DNA of 64,000 nucleotides from Sphingomonadales bacterium (lineage in GTDB: Bacteria; Pseudomonadota; Alphaproteobacteria; Sphingomonadales; Sphingomonadaceae): positions 496,001 through 560,000 of the forward strand of contig JADJXT010000001.1 of NCBI GenBank assembly GCA_016720115.1. Direction: 5' to 3'. Position 1 is the first letter of the stretch, and every line of letters begins with the position of its first letter. The notes under the pieces were generated by a model. The model had not been told where the DNA came from. It worked only from the letters and a program-made list of their open reading frames with translations, and did not search any database. Shown one piece after another: positions 1 through 8,431 of this stretch. Made by a program: the position numbers and the translations under genes.

Positions 1-2
1 TC

Positions 3-206
3 GGCAAGCCGCCCATGTGGATCAGGAAATACCATGAGGATTGGGTCGAACTACAGCTCGCGCATTCGGAGAAAAACGACGTGCGTGGAGCTTACAATGC
101 CGCTGAATACCTGGCTCCCCGGCGCCGGATGATGCAGGACTGGGCTGACTATCTGAGCGGCGGGAAGGTGATCGACATCAAGAAGGCAGGGAAGCGCGCA
201 GCCTGA
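3..206 (+). CDS. Tyrosine recombinase/integrase, C-terminal end (P4-type), 5' partial
   Basis: The window opens inside this gene. The visible 67 or so residues contain the block QLAHSEKNDVRGAYNAAEYL, typical of the end of P4-like phage integrases. The Tyr of GAYN is the expected nucleophile that joins covalently to DNA, and a basic tail (KKAGKRAA) follows. The other catalytic residues (Arg, His-x-x-Arg) lie upstream of the window. Such integrases insert genomic islands or integrative conjugative elements, often next to tRNA genes. Its position beside a lytic transglycosylase, a primase and ParB/SSB genes suggests it belongs to the same mobile element. No attachment site is visible in the few bases after the stop. 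Confidence 0.8.
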   Translation, partial: GKPPMWIRKYHEDWVELQLAHSEKNDVRGAYNAAEYLAPRRRMMQDWADYLSGGKVIDIKKAGKRAA

Positions 207-221
207 TAACTATGGCTTCGA

Positions 222-419
222 TCAGACCGGTCCAATCCAGTCTGCGCGCAAACGATCTCGACCTGCGACAACCCCCTCGACAATCACCGCTGATCCGACG
301 AATTCGCATTCGGGTTCTTCGCTCTCGATGATCCAGACGACTTCGTCTGTCGTGGTCAGGAACAACCCGCGTCTACCACGGCTCAAAATTCCCGAGACGC
401 GTATTCGACCCACGCTCAC
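222..419 (-). CDS. DUF5818-like small protein
   Basis: A 65-residue protein of beta-strand character (VGRIRVSGILSRG, then VVWIIESE, then VGSAVIVEGVVAG). It resembles the short DUF5818 proteins common in sphingomonads, which have a small OB-like barrel with a Gly-Arg-rich turn. No catalytic residues are evident and the function is unknown. It lies on the same strand as, and 12 bases downstream of, the lytic transglycosylase gene, so the two are probably cotranscribed. The family assignment is by overall pattern only. Confidence 0.55.
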   Translation of the reverse strand: MSVGRIRVSGILSRGRRGLFLTTTDEVVWIIESEEPECEFVGSAVIVEGVVAGRDRLRADWIGPV

Positions 420-431
420 AACGTCCCCCGT

Positions 432-1091
432 TCAAAAGCGCCAATGGCGCAGCACTTCACGCACATAGGCCGGTGTCTCGCCATTGCGAGGAATACCGCC
501 TGCGCGCTCGACGGCACCTGGACCTGCGTTGTATGCGGCGAGGGCCAGATGAACCACCCCGAACTTGTCCAGCATCTGGCGTAGGTATCGGGCCGCACCC
601 AAGATGTTCGCCTTGGGATCGAAGCGATTTGAAACGCCAAGGTCCCGCGCTGTCCCTGGCATCAATTGCCCCAAGCCTGCGGCCCCGGCCTTGCTGATGG
701 CCATCGGATTATATCGTGATTCCGTCCATACAAGAGCGTCGAGAAGGCCGCTTGGTAGCGAGTATTGGGCCTCAGCAGCGTAAACATGAGGAAGGTAGCT
801 TGCCCGACGGAAGCCCGATGGCGCGCTGCCTTGGGGCTTTGGATATCGATAGGGCGGATAGGTTCGACCCGCATCGGTAGCCGGCGGCTCGGACGAGGCC
901 GTTGGAGGCTTTCTCCAAATGCCGTGTTCGACGAGAAGGAAGCCATCGGTTCCTTCTGCAACGCGGAAGCCATCGGTCGTCAACTCCGAGGCAACGGTCA
1001 TCTGAGTGGGCTCAAGTTCCTGCGCGTGAGCGGGGAGGACGAACCCAAGTCCTGCCGTTGCCACTGCGGCTACTGCCCATTTCAGTCTCAT
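432..1091 (-). CDS. Secreted lytic transglycosylase (SLT domain, VirB1-like)
   Basis: About 219 residues, starting at the Met that opens a clear Sec signal peptide (MRLKWAVAAVATAGLGFVLP, then AHAQ). A longer reading to 1139 would place charged residues before the signal, so it is less likely. A Pro-rich linker is followed by a C-terminal SLT domain. ALVWTESRYNP carries the catalytic Glu, and the GLGQLMPGTA and LALAAYNAGPGAV motifs are intact. The enzyme cleaves the MurNAc-GlcNAc bond of peptidoglycan in the periplasm. In conjugative elements such enzymes open the wall for the transfer machinery. The neighbouring integrase and primase fit that role, although no other transfer gene is in the window. 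Confidence 0.85.
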   Translation of the reverse strand: MRLKWAVAAVATAGLGFVLPAHAQELEPTQMTVASELTTDGFRVAEGTDGFLLVEHGIWRKPPTASSEPPATDAGRTYPPYRYPKPQGSAPSGFRRASYLPHVYAAEAQYSLPSGLLDALVWTESRYNPMAISKAGAAGLGQLMPGTARDLGVSNRFDPKANILGAARYLRQMLDKFGVVHLALAAYNAGPGAVERAGGIPRNGETPAYVREVLRHWRF

Positions 1092-1218
1092 TCCCGAATC
1101 CTTTGGTGGTCGAATCGGGAAAGAACATATATAGAACATGCGATGTAGGAAAATGAAACGTCAGCGACGCAGAGCGGAGGCTGCGCGGGTGGAGGCACGT
1201 TACAATGGAGATGCCCCC

Positions 1219-2127
1219 ATGCACCAACACCGATCATCCCAATTCCAAGGTCTGCAACTGGAAACCCGCGCGCGCAAGATAGTCGAGCAGCTGGGCGGTG
1301 CCTGGTCGCGTTCGCGCGGAATGTGCTGCTGCCCGGCCCACGACGACCGCACTCCTTCGCTAAGCATCACGCTCGGAAAGCGCGCAATTCTTGTTCATTG
1401 CTTTGCCGGCTGCACGAACGAGGCGGTGATAGAAGCCATGGCCGGGCTCGGAATACGAATTGCGGATCTGTTCGACGGCACGAGTGGTCCGATCGTGGCC
1501 GAACCGCGCGAGGAAGTCGCCAATCGCAATGCGCTGAGGCTCTGGCGTGAGGCGTCGACCATCGCTGGCAGCCCCGCCGAAAAGTACCTCGTGTCCAGAG
1601 GCATCACGATTGCTTCGCCGGAGCTGCGTTTCCACCCGCGTATGCCTCTGGGGCCAAAGGGTGCTGTCCGGTTTCTTCCCGCGATGGTCGCGGCCGTGCG
1701 CAATGATGCCGGAATTCTCGCGCTGCATCGCTCCTTCCTCGACCTCGACAAAACTAGTTTGGCTTCTTTCGATCAGCCCAGGCGTGCGTTAGGCAGCCCC
1801 GGTTCTGGGGCGGTGCGTTTCGCGCACCCGGATGAGGGACGCCTTGGCCTCGCAGAAGGAAACGAAACGGCCCTCTCAGCGATGCAAATGTTCAAGGTTC
1901 CCTGCTGGGCGACGCTAGGAAACGAACGCTTCGGCTTGGCCACAATCCCGGAATCGGTGCACCAGCTATATCTCTTTGTCGACAATGATGCGGGCGGGCG
2001 CCTTGCTGAAGAGCGTGCGCGAGAGGCCTACGCTTGCGAAGGGCGGCTGATTGTCACCAGGCGTCCGGAGCTAACCGGCGACGACTGGAATGATGTGCTC
2101 ATGCGCTCAGTCCGAGCTGCGGTCTGA
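1219..2127 (+). CDS. CHC2/TOPRIM primase-like protein
   Basis: About 302 residues, started at the ATG with a GGAGA ribosome site seven bases upstream; ATGs at 1138 and 1153 lack one. The N terminus has a CHC2-type zinc ribbon: CCCPAH near residue 37, then HCFAGC. The C-terminal half is a TOPRIM fold with EGNETALSAM supplying the acidic residue and LFVDNDAGG the D-x-D motif. Such proteins make RNA primers, or act as primase/helicase-like accessory factors, in plasmids and integrative elements. It is transcribed divergently from the transglycosylase and sits 104 bases before the large helicase gene, in a replication/maintenance module. Confidence 0.8.
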   Translation: MHQHRSSQFQGLQLETRARKIVEQLGGAWSRSRGMCCCPAHDDRTPSLSITLGKRAILVHCFAGCTNEAVIEAMAGLGIRIADLFDGTSGPIVAEPREEVANRNALRLWREASTIAGSPAEKYLVSRGITIASPELRFHPRMPLGPKGAVRFLPAMVAAVRNDAGILALHRSFLDLDKTSLASFDQPRRALGSPGSGAVRFAHPDEGRLGLAEGNETALSAMQMFKVPCWATLGNERFGLATIPESVHQLYLFVDNDAGGRLAEERAREAYACEGRLIVTRRPELTGDDWNDVLMRSVRAAV

Positions 2128-2230
2128 ATGTCGGTTAGAGGAAAGCGGGCTTGGGGCCTTGTGAGGCCCCCGGGCGGATCCATCCGAACGGACACCCGGA
2201 CAAACCCAGGGCCTCTTCAGGAGGTCTCTC

Positions 2231-4696
2231 ATGTCACACGCAAATACCGCTTTCGCATTCTCCGATCCCGCCGAGCCGCAAGTGCTGGCTGCGGCGAGGG
2301 CGCTGGCCGCGCGGCTCGCTGCAGATCAAGCAATTTCACGGGTCACTGTGAATGCAATGATGGCCGATCACTTCGGCGGTAGCGACGCCGAAGGACGCTG
2401 GTCCGTACGCGATGCCCATGCCGCACTTGAATTGGCGCAGGTGCTGTTCCTGGCGCAGGCAACTGAATTCTCACCTGCAATGTCATCCAGCTTTGCCGAT
2501 GAGGCTTTCACGCGCCTTGAAGGTCTGGTCCCGACCCAGTCCAACCGGAGCGACGAGCAGATCGAGTGGCAACAATTCGCGACGCCGCCCCGTCTGGCCT
2601 GGATGGCTGCAAAGGCATGCGCGATTTCTGCCGCTGAACTGGTTCTCGAACCGTCGGCCGGGACCGGGATGCTGGGCGTATGGGCAGCAAAGGCAGCTGC
2701 GCGTCTCGCTCTCAACGAGATATCGCCGCTGCGCCGCGAATGCTTGGGCACTGTGTTTCCGGAGGCGACAGTCACGGGATTTGACGGGGAACTGATCGAC
2801 GAACTTCTCACGCCCGACGTGGGTCCGAGCGTGGTGCTGATGAACCCGCCCTATTCACACGGTATCGAGAGGGGCCACGATAGCCGCACTGGCGACCGGC
2901 ACTTACGTTCTGCCTGGAAGCGCCTTATGCCCGGTGGCCGCCTGGTCGCTGTGATGCCCGAATGGTTCGAGCTTCCGAAGTTCCTCGCCGGGATCGCTGG
3001 TCCCCTCTCGTTGCGCCTCAACGCGACGATTGAGCGCGGTTTCATCAAGCAGGGCACCTCAATCTCAACCCGGCTCGTGGTTCTCGACAAAGCTGAGGAT
3101 GGTACCAGCCCGATCATCGCCCAGCCGGCAAACTTTGCCGAGCTTCATCTGCTGATCGATATGCTCCCTGACCGGGTAAGCCTGCCCGCGGGACCCAGCA
3201 TCGGCATCAAGCCAGCATTGCCGCTTCGACTGGTGGCGAACAGGGCGAAACCAGTTCCACTTAAGGTCCATCCAACCGCTGCGGTGCCGTCGATCCTGCC
3301 GCTTGATTTTACTCCGCTCGAAGCACCTGCGCCGATCGAAAGCCAGGTTGGGCATTATTTGCCCTACCGGCCGAGCCGGATCTCAATTGCGGATGCGGTC
3401 TCCCACCCGACCCCGCTGGTCGAATCTGTCGCGATGGGTTCGATAACCGCACCCGTGCCTGAAGTGGTGCCTCAGCTTCCTTCGAGTATCATTGCTGGAG
3501 GCGTCCTATCCGCTGCGCAGGCCGAGACCCTGATCTATGCCGCAAGCGCGCATGCCCGCGATCTGCCGGGCCGGTTCGAGCCCGACGACATGGGCTGCGC
3601 TTTGAAGGCGAGCGCTGAGGGGCACGCCTACCGCATGGGCTACTTTCTTGGTGACGGAACTGGCGCAGGTAAAGGCAGACAAGTCGCATCTGTCATCCTC
3701 GACCGGTGGGTGAGGAATGAACGGCGCCACATCTGGATTTCCAAGAACGAAGCTCTGCTCGAAGATGCCCGCCGCGACTGGAGCGCGCTCGGCGGCCTTC
3801 CCATCGATGTCCAGCCCCTTGGCCAATGGAAGCTCGGTGTCCCGATCGGGATGCGCGAGGGCATACTCTTCGTGACTTATCCGACACTGCGTTCGGGTCG
3901 AAGCGACGCGACCCGGCTCGATCAGATTCTCGAATGGGCAGGGGAGGACTTCGACGGGCTCATCGTCTTCGACGAAGCCCATGCGATGGCCAACGCCGCA
4001 GGCGGGGAGGGCTCACGTGGTAAGGTCAAGGGATCGGAGCAGGGCATTGCCGGTGTTCGCATCCAGAATCTGCTGCCGCGCGCCCGCGTGCTCTACGCTT
4101 CGGCGACCGGGGCATCCGACGTCAATAATCTCGCCTATGCCACCCGTCTTGGCCTCTGGGGTCCCGAGACGGCTTTTGCCAATCGCGAAGCCTTCGTCGC
4201 AGATATCCGCGATGGCGGTATCGCTGCAATGGAACTGGTTGCGCGCGATCTGAAGTCACTGGGGCTGTACGCGGCGAGGGCACTTTCATTCGCCGGAGTT
4301 GAGTACGAGATTCTCGAGCATTGCCTGACCCCCGACCAGGTAGCGGTTTATGACGCCTATGCAGACGCCTGGGCAATCATTCATGCCAACCTGCGCGAAG
4401 CTCTCGAGGCAACGCGGATCGTCGACACTGACAGTGGCGAGACACTCAATTCAGGTGCCAAATCGGCTGCGCTTTCGGTGTTTGAAGGCACCAAGCAGCG
4501 CTTCTTCGCGCAGCTCCTTCTATCCATGAAACTGCCGAGCCTGCTGCCTGCGATTGATACGGCACTTGCCGACGGCAACGCTGTTGTAGTGCAACTTGTC
4601 TCGACCGCCGAAGCCATGCTCAACCGCCGCCTCGCTGATCTCTCCGATGCGGAACGTGAAGCACTCGAAATCGATCTCTCCCCTCGCGAATATGTG
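2231..4696 (+). pseudogene. Methyltransferase/strawberry-notch helicase, 5' part (split by RIT element)
   Basis: The first 822 codons of what would be a protein of about 1412 residues. Residues 120-330 form a class I SAM methyltransferase region with an NPPY motif near residue 204. A strawberry-notch-type P-loop ATPase follows, with GDGTGAGKGR (Walker A, near 474) and FDEAHAM (Walker B/DEAH, near 581). A good ribosome site (CAGGAGG) precedes the ATG. The reading frame runs without a break into SPREYV, then enters foreign DNA and stops at 4810. Joining codon 4694-4696 to 8432 restores VVDYLTKSF in frame. The family is a standard component of sphingomonad plasmids and ICEs; its exact role, perhaps DNA modification coupled to remodelling, is unproven. 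Confidence 0.85.
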
Positions 4697-4722
4697 TTAT
4701 CTGGATCTCCGGATAAGATCGA

Positions 4723-4810
4723 TTCTTTGCAGTCGAGATTTATGTCGAGTGGTTCGCGCGCGGGCGCAGGTTTCCGTGATGAAGACATCGTTTCTACTCC
4801 AGATAATTAA
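4723..4810 (+). repeat. RIT terminal inverted repeat, left
   Basis: Read base by base, this 88-bp segment (ttctttgcagtcgag to ccagataattaa) is the exact reverse complement of 8338-8425. It adds 22 spurious codons to the interrupted helicase frame before the TAA at its inner end. Confidence 0.95.
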
Positions 4811-4825
4811 GGTTGTGGGCGATGT

Positions 4826-4844
4826 CGGAGGCGAAAGACCTCCG
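4826..4844 (-). terminator. Hairpin after ritC
   Basis: CGGAGG/CCTCCG six-base-pair stem with a seven-base loop, just downstream of the ritC stop on the minus strand. There is no strong U tract, so it may be a weak terminator or an mRNA end stabiliser. Confidence 0.35.
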
Positions 4845-4847
4845 GAG

Positions 4848-5852
4848 CTATGCTCGTTTCCGAACGTCGTTGAGCATCATGATCAGCGGGTCAGCCGGAG
4901 GCCTGAACCGGCCTGGCTTGATCGCTGGCGAGCCGTGTGCGGCGAGGATCTGCAGCTTTTCTTCCGGGTCGGCGCGCAGGTAGGCTTCAGTGCTCTGGAT
5001 GCTGGCATGGCCGAGCCAGAGCGCTACTTTGCGAATGTCGCCGGTCGCAGCGAGCGTGTGCATTGCGCAGGAATGCCGTAGCACATGAGGCGTGACCCGC
5101 TTGCGCAGCAGCGACGGCTGCTTCTTTGCCGCCGTCCCGACATGCAAGGCCAGCCTGAACGCAAATCCATCGCGCGTCATTGGCTCGCCTTTGGCGTTGA
5201 GGAATATCTCCACCGCCTGACATGGCGGCCTGACGGCGAGCCAGGCCCGTAATGCTGCCTGCGTCTCGCGCCACAGGGGCAAGACGCGCTCGCGTCGGCC
5301 CTTGCCGATAATGTGAACCGTCGTGAGCGAGCGTTCTGGAAAGTCTTGTATCTGCAGCGACAGCAACTCGGCGACCCGCAGACCACCGGCATAGGCAAGG
5401 TGCAGCATCGCCCGATCTCGAGTGCCCAGGCGGGACCGGGGATCAGGTGCGTCGAGCACCGCAGTAATCTCATCTCGTGTCAGATAGTCGATTAGGGTCG
5501 TGTCGGTCCGCTTTGTCGGCACGGCACGAACGCGCAGCGCCAGGTCGAGGCAAGCTGGGACGCGATACTCGACGTAACGGAAGAACGCCCGGATCGCCGC
5601 GAGCCGGGCATTGCGAGTTCTGGGGCTGTTCTTGCGCGCATCTTCCGTATGGTCGAGGAACGCCAGGATCAGCTCGGGATCGAAATCCTCGATCGTTAGG
5701 TCAGTTGGCCGTCGCCTGAGCCGATCGGCTGCGAACCGGACCAAAAGCGCGAAGCAGTTCGCATAGGTCGTCACCGTATGCGGGCTGACATTACGCTCGC
5801 GGGGAAGATGATCCCGCAGGAACGAGGCGAGATGGGGAGCGAGCGCGGTCAT
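4848..5852 (-). CDS. ritC: RIT tyrosine recombinase, third gene
   Basis: 334 residues. An N-terminal SAM-like core-binding domain (HTVTTYANCFALLVRF) is followed by the catalytic domain with GGLRVAELL (Arg), HVLRHSCAM (His-x-x-Arg), LGHASIQSTEAYL (His and the nucleophilic Tyr) and a basic beta strand with IIGKGRRERVLP (Lys). All catalytic residues are present. The start overlaps the ritB stop by four bases (ATGA), so translation is probably coupled. In RIT elements the three recombinases are thought to act together on the inverted repeats. A/B/C naming here follows transcription order. Confidence 0.88.
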   Translation of the reverse strand: MTALAPHLASFLRDHLPRERNVSPHTVTTYANCFALLVRFAADRLRRRPTDLTIEDFDPELILAFLDHTEDARKNSPRTRNARLAAIRAFFRYVEYRVPACLDLALRVRAVPTKRTDTTLIDYLTRDEITAVLDAPDPRSRLGTRDRAMLHLAYAGGLRVAELLSLQIQDFPERSLTTVHIIGKGRRERVLPLWRETQAALRAWLAVRPPCQAVEIFLNAKGEPMTRDGFAFRLALHVGTAAKKQPSLLRKRVTPHVLRHSCAMHTLAATGDIRKVALWLGHASIQSTEAYLRADPEEKLQILAAHGSPAIKPGRFRPPADPLIMMLNDVRKRA

Positions 5853-6764
5853 GCTGCACCTCCCAGGAAAAGCTGCTCACCCGCGACAGCGATGTCGCGA
5901 AGCAGCACCGGCGTTGCTTCGAGATACCAGTATGTGTTGGCCAAGTCCGTGTGGCCCAGATAGGAGCTGAGCGCTGCCATATGATGTCGGATCGCTTCCC
6001 GATCGCGAGGACAGGACTCCAGCGACCGAACGGCGAACGTGTGGCGTAGGTCATGGACGCGCATGCCGGGATCTCCGGGCGGGCCACGAAAACCCAACTC
6101 GCGCGCTAATCTGACGAACATTATATAGGCGCGCGTTGTGCTGGGGGCGTGCCCTCGGATGTGAACGAACAGATCATTGCCGTGGGCGCCGAGCTGCCGC
6201 CGAACAGCGAGATAAGCCTCCAACGCCTTGCGTGTTGATGGCTGGATCGGCAGGAGGCGTTGCTTACCGAACTTCCCGTTGCGGATGATCAGACCGTCGG
6301 CGGTGAAATCCTCGCGCTGCAGTGCGAGCGCTTCGGAAAGTCGTAACCCGGTTGTTGCGAGCAGCCCGAACAAATAGTGGTAGGTGTGTGGGCTAATCTT
6401 GCCCTTGGGCGGAAGATCAAGGGCGGCCTGCATGATCGCCTGAACCTGCTCGGGCTTGATGATGTGAGGCGTCGGGCGACGTCGCTTCCCTCTCCCGAAT
6501 ACGCCAGCTGGGGGCACCTGATGCTGCCGATCCTCAGCATGGGCATAGAGACAGAAGCGACGTAGATGGTCGAACCTGTCCCTAGCCACGTTCTGGGGAA
6601 CTCGCCGACCGGCACCAATCGTGGAGCCGCTCGACTGTGACGTGCCGATCGCCGAAACCATGAGCATAGGCGGCGAAGAGTCGGAGCAATCGCTCCTGCA
6701 CCTCAAACTTGCGGCCGAAACTGCGATGCAGCGCGACATACCGCTCGATCTGTGCGTTCATCAT
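5849..6764 (-). pseudogene. ritB: RIT tyrosine recombinase, second gene (one-base frameshift)
   Basis: The N-terminal reading starts at ATG 6764 (overlapping the ritA stop as ATGA) and runs MMNAQIERYVALHRSFG to CRSASS before leaving frame. The rest continues one frame over (QNVARDRFDHLRRF onwards) with intact catalytic motifs: TTGLRLSEAL, HDLRHTFA and LGHTDLANTYWYL. The break is at a four-C run on the minus strand (6595-6598). Three Cs would give one 304-residue recombinase. It is either a real inactivating insertion or a homopolymer sequencing error. The perfect inverted repeats and intact partners favour a young element and hence an error, but this is inference. Confidence 0.8.
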
Positions 6765-8305
6765 GCCCTGTCTCCGGGCCAATCTTGGGCAACTTTGAGC
6801 AGCATCGGAACGTCGACCTTGGCGTAGATGGCCGTCGTCGCTGGGGACCGATGGCGCAGGATCGTGCCGACCGACTCAAGGCCGGCACCGGCGCGCAGCA
6901 TCCGTGTGGCCAGCGAATGCCGGAAGGCGTGAGCGCCCGTCGGCACGCCTTCGATGGCGCCCCGATCCAATACACGCGCGACGATGCCGGCGATCTCAGC
7001 CGACGAACTGAACGGCCGAAAAGGAGGTTGCACCCGAACGAACAACACCTCCTCGGCGATCGGCGGGCGGGCCCGCTCGATATAATCGAGGATCGCGTCC
7101 CCGGCATCCTGTGGCAATGGCAGGCGGTCGGGCCGTCTGCTCTTGCCGCTCACCCGAAGATATCCGTCGTTCCAATCGATATCGGTCAAGCGCAACTGGC
7201 AGATATCGCCAGCCCGCAATCCGAGTCTGGCCAGTAGCAGGATGATGGCCTTGTCGCGGATCTCCACCGCGGTATCGGCCTGGCAGGACGCAATGATCTT
7301 CTCGATCGTTGCATCATCCATGTAGCGTGGCAGGGTGCCGAGACGATAGCGCCTGATCGGTGGAAAGGCGTGTTGGAGCGCCGGCTCGCACTCCCCCCGC
7401 GAGACGAGAAAACGCACATAGCTCCGCATGATGCCAGTGATGGTCGAAGCGGAACCCGGCGCCTGAGCGATGCGATGACCGACGATCCGCCTGATGATGC
7501 CCGCGTTCAGCTCCGAGGGCTTGGTCAGCTCCGGCAGCCAGTGCTTCACCTCGCCGCAATAGCGTCGGATCGTCTCGGCCGAGCTGCCGCAATGCGCCTT
7601 CAGCCACGTCTTGTAGGGGGCCAGAGCATCATCCTGGTGATCCCAGCGGTCGACTTGCGAGAGAATGTTCCGATCGCGAAGAAAACCAAGGAAGCGCCGG
7701 GCTCCCTTGCTACGGCGTAGCGGCCCGAAATGACCGACCAGCGTCCCGCGCTTGCGGTAGACCGGACAACGACAGCTGTGGCCAGCATATAGGGCAACAT
7801 GATCGTCGGTGACATCCTGCCACCGCAGACGAGAAAGGCGGACCCATGCGGCAAAGTGCGCCGCTTCCGAACGGTAGCTCTTGATGACCGCGGCGCTGTA
7901 GTGCTCCTGTACCAGGAATACCGCATAATCCGCCAACAGCGTGTCCAGGCGGTCCACGTCGTCGGGCACGTCGATAACGCCCTGGTCCTCCAGGAAACGG
8001 ACGAAACGCCGGACTTTACTGGTGAAGCTTGGTCGGTCAGGCTTGTGCAGGGGAAAGCCCTGACAGCGACACCGATGCTTCTCGAAACGTCGGACGACAG
8101 CGTCATCGACGGTCGATACCGCGATGCCCTGTTGTTCGATCCAGAACAGGAAATGGCGAGCGGCAGCTTTGTAAAGCGCTGCTGATCCTGCCGCGCTCCC
8201 CAGAAGAGAAGAGTGGAAGGCGGTGGATAGAGCTTCTGAGGTGGGAGCGTCTCCCGTCCAGGGCTTGGGCCGTCCGTACGAAACGACCGTCTTTGGCAAC
8301 GTCAT
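6761..8305 (-). CDS. ritA: RIT tyrosine recombinase, first gene
   Basis: 514 residues, the longest of the three. A long N-terminal region contains Cys pairs (HRCRCQGFPLH and GHSCRCPVYRKRG) that could bind zinc. The C-terminal integrase domain has LGLRAGDICQL (Arg), SGKSRRPDRLPLP (Lys), HAFRHSLATRM (His-x-x-Arg) and RHRSPATTAIYAK (His and Tyr). The ATG follows a GGAGG site at 8310-8314 that lies in the arm of a hairpin. The stop overlaps the ritB start. Each element gene stays in its own frame, so the trio is probably translated as a coupled operon. Confidence 0.9.
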   Translation of the reverse strand: MTLPKTVVSYGRPKPWTGDAPTSEALSTAFHSSLLGSAAGSAALYKAAARHFLFWIEQQGIAVSTVDDAVVRRFEKHRCRCQGFPLHKPDRPSFTSKVRRFVRFLEDQGVIDVPDDVDRLDTLLADYAVFLVQEHYSAAVIKSYRSEAAHFAAWVRLSRLRWQDVTDDHVALYAGHSCRCPVYRKRGTLVGHFGPLRRSKGARRFLGFLRDRNILSQVDRWDHQDDALAPYKTWLKAHCGSSAETIRRYCGEVKHWLPELTKPSELNAGIIRRIVGHRIAQAPGSASTITGIMRSYVRFLVSRGECEPALQHAFPPIRRYRLGTLPRYMDDATIEKIIASCQADTAVEIRDKAIILLLARLGLRAGDICQLRLTDIDWNDGYLRVSGKSRRPDRLPLPQDAGDAILDYIERARPPIAEEVLFVRVQPPFRPFSSSAEIAGIVARVLDRGAIEGVPTGAHAFRHSLATRMLRAGAGLESVGTILRHRSPATTAIYAKVDVPMLLKVAQDWPGDRA

Positions 8306-8309
8306 AGAT

Positions 8310-8333
8310 CCTCCAGCTTGTTGGTGCTGGAGG
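8310..8333 (-). promoter_or_regulatory. Hairpin containing the ritA ribosome site
   Basis: On the minus strand CCTCCAGC, an eight-base loop and GCTGGAGG form a perfect eight-bp stem; the GGAGG of the 3' arm is the ribosome site, four bases before the ritA ATG. Transcripts entering from outside would fold and hide the site, a protection strategy known for other transposases (for example IS10). Confidence 0.6.
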
Positions 8334-8337
8334 CACT

Positions 8338-8425
8338 TTAATTATCTGGAGTAGAAACGATGTCTTCATCACGGAAACCTGCGCCCGCGCGCGAACCACT
8401 CGACATAAATCTCGACTGCAAAGAA
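8338..8425 (-). repeat. RIT terminal inverted repeat, right
   Basis: Exact reverse complement of 4723-4810 over 88 bases. It contributes the false N terminus (MSSSRKPAPAREPL) seen if the downstream helicase fragment is read from ATG 8360. Confidence 0.95.
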
Positions 8426-8431
8426 TACGTG

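Larger units (their letters stand above)
4697..8425 (-). mobile_element. Recombinase-in-trio (RIT) element
   Basis: Three adjacent, start/stop-overlapping tyrosine recombinase genes on the minus strand lie between perfect 88-bp inverted repeats (4723-4810 and 8338-8425), the hallmark of RIT elements. The element sits inside the strawberry-notch helicase gene. The flanks carry a 9-bp near-repeat: gaatatgtg at 4688-4696 and gaatacgtg at 8423-8431. The left side has 26 extra bases (4697-4722) between the flank and the inverted repeat, and the right side has none. This resembles the asymmetric coupling sequence of integration by tyrosine recombinases. The exact crossover points cannot be fixed from one sequence. 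Confidence 0.88.

Noticed and set aside
8360..8431. ATG 8360 as a genuine start of a second helicase protein
   Set aside because: The first 22 codons are the inverted repeat of the RIT element; homologous sequence begins at 8432 and continues from 4696.
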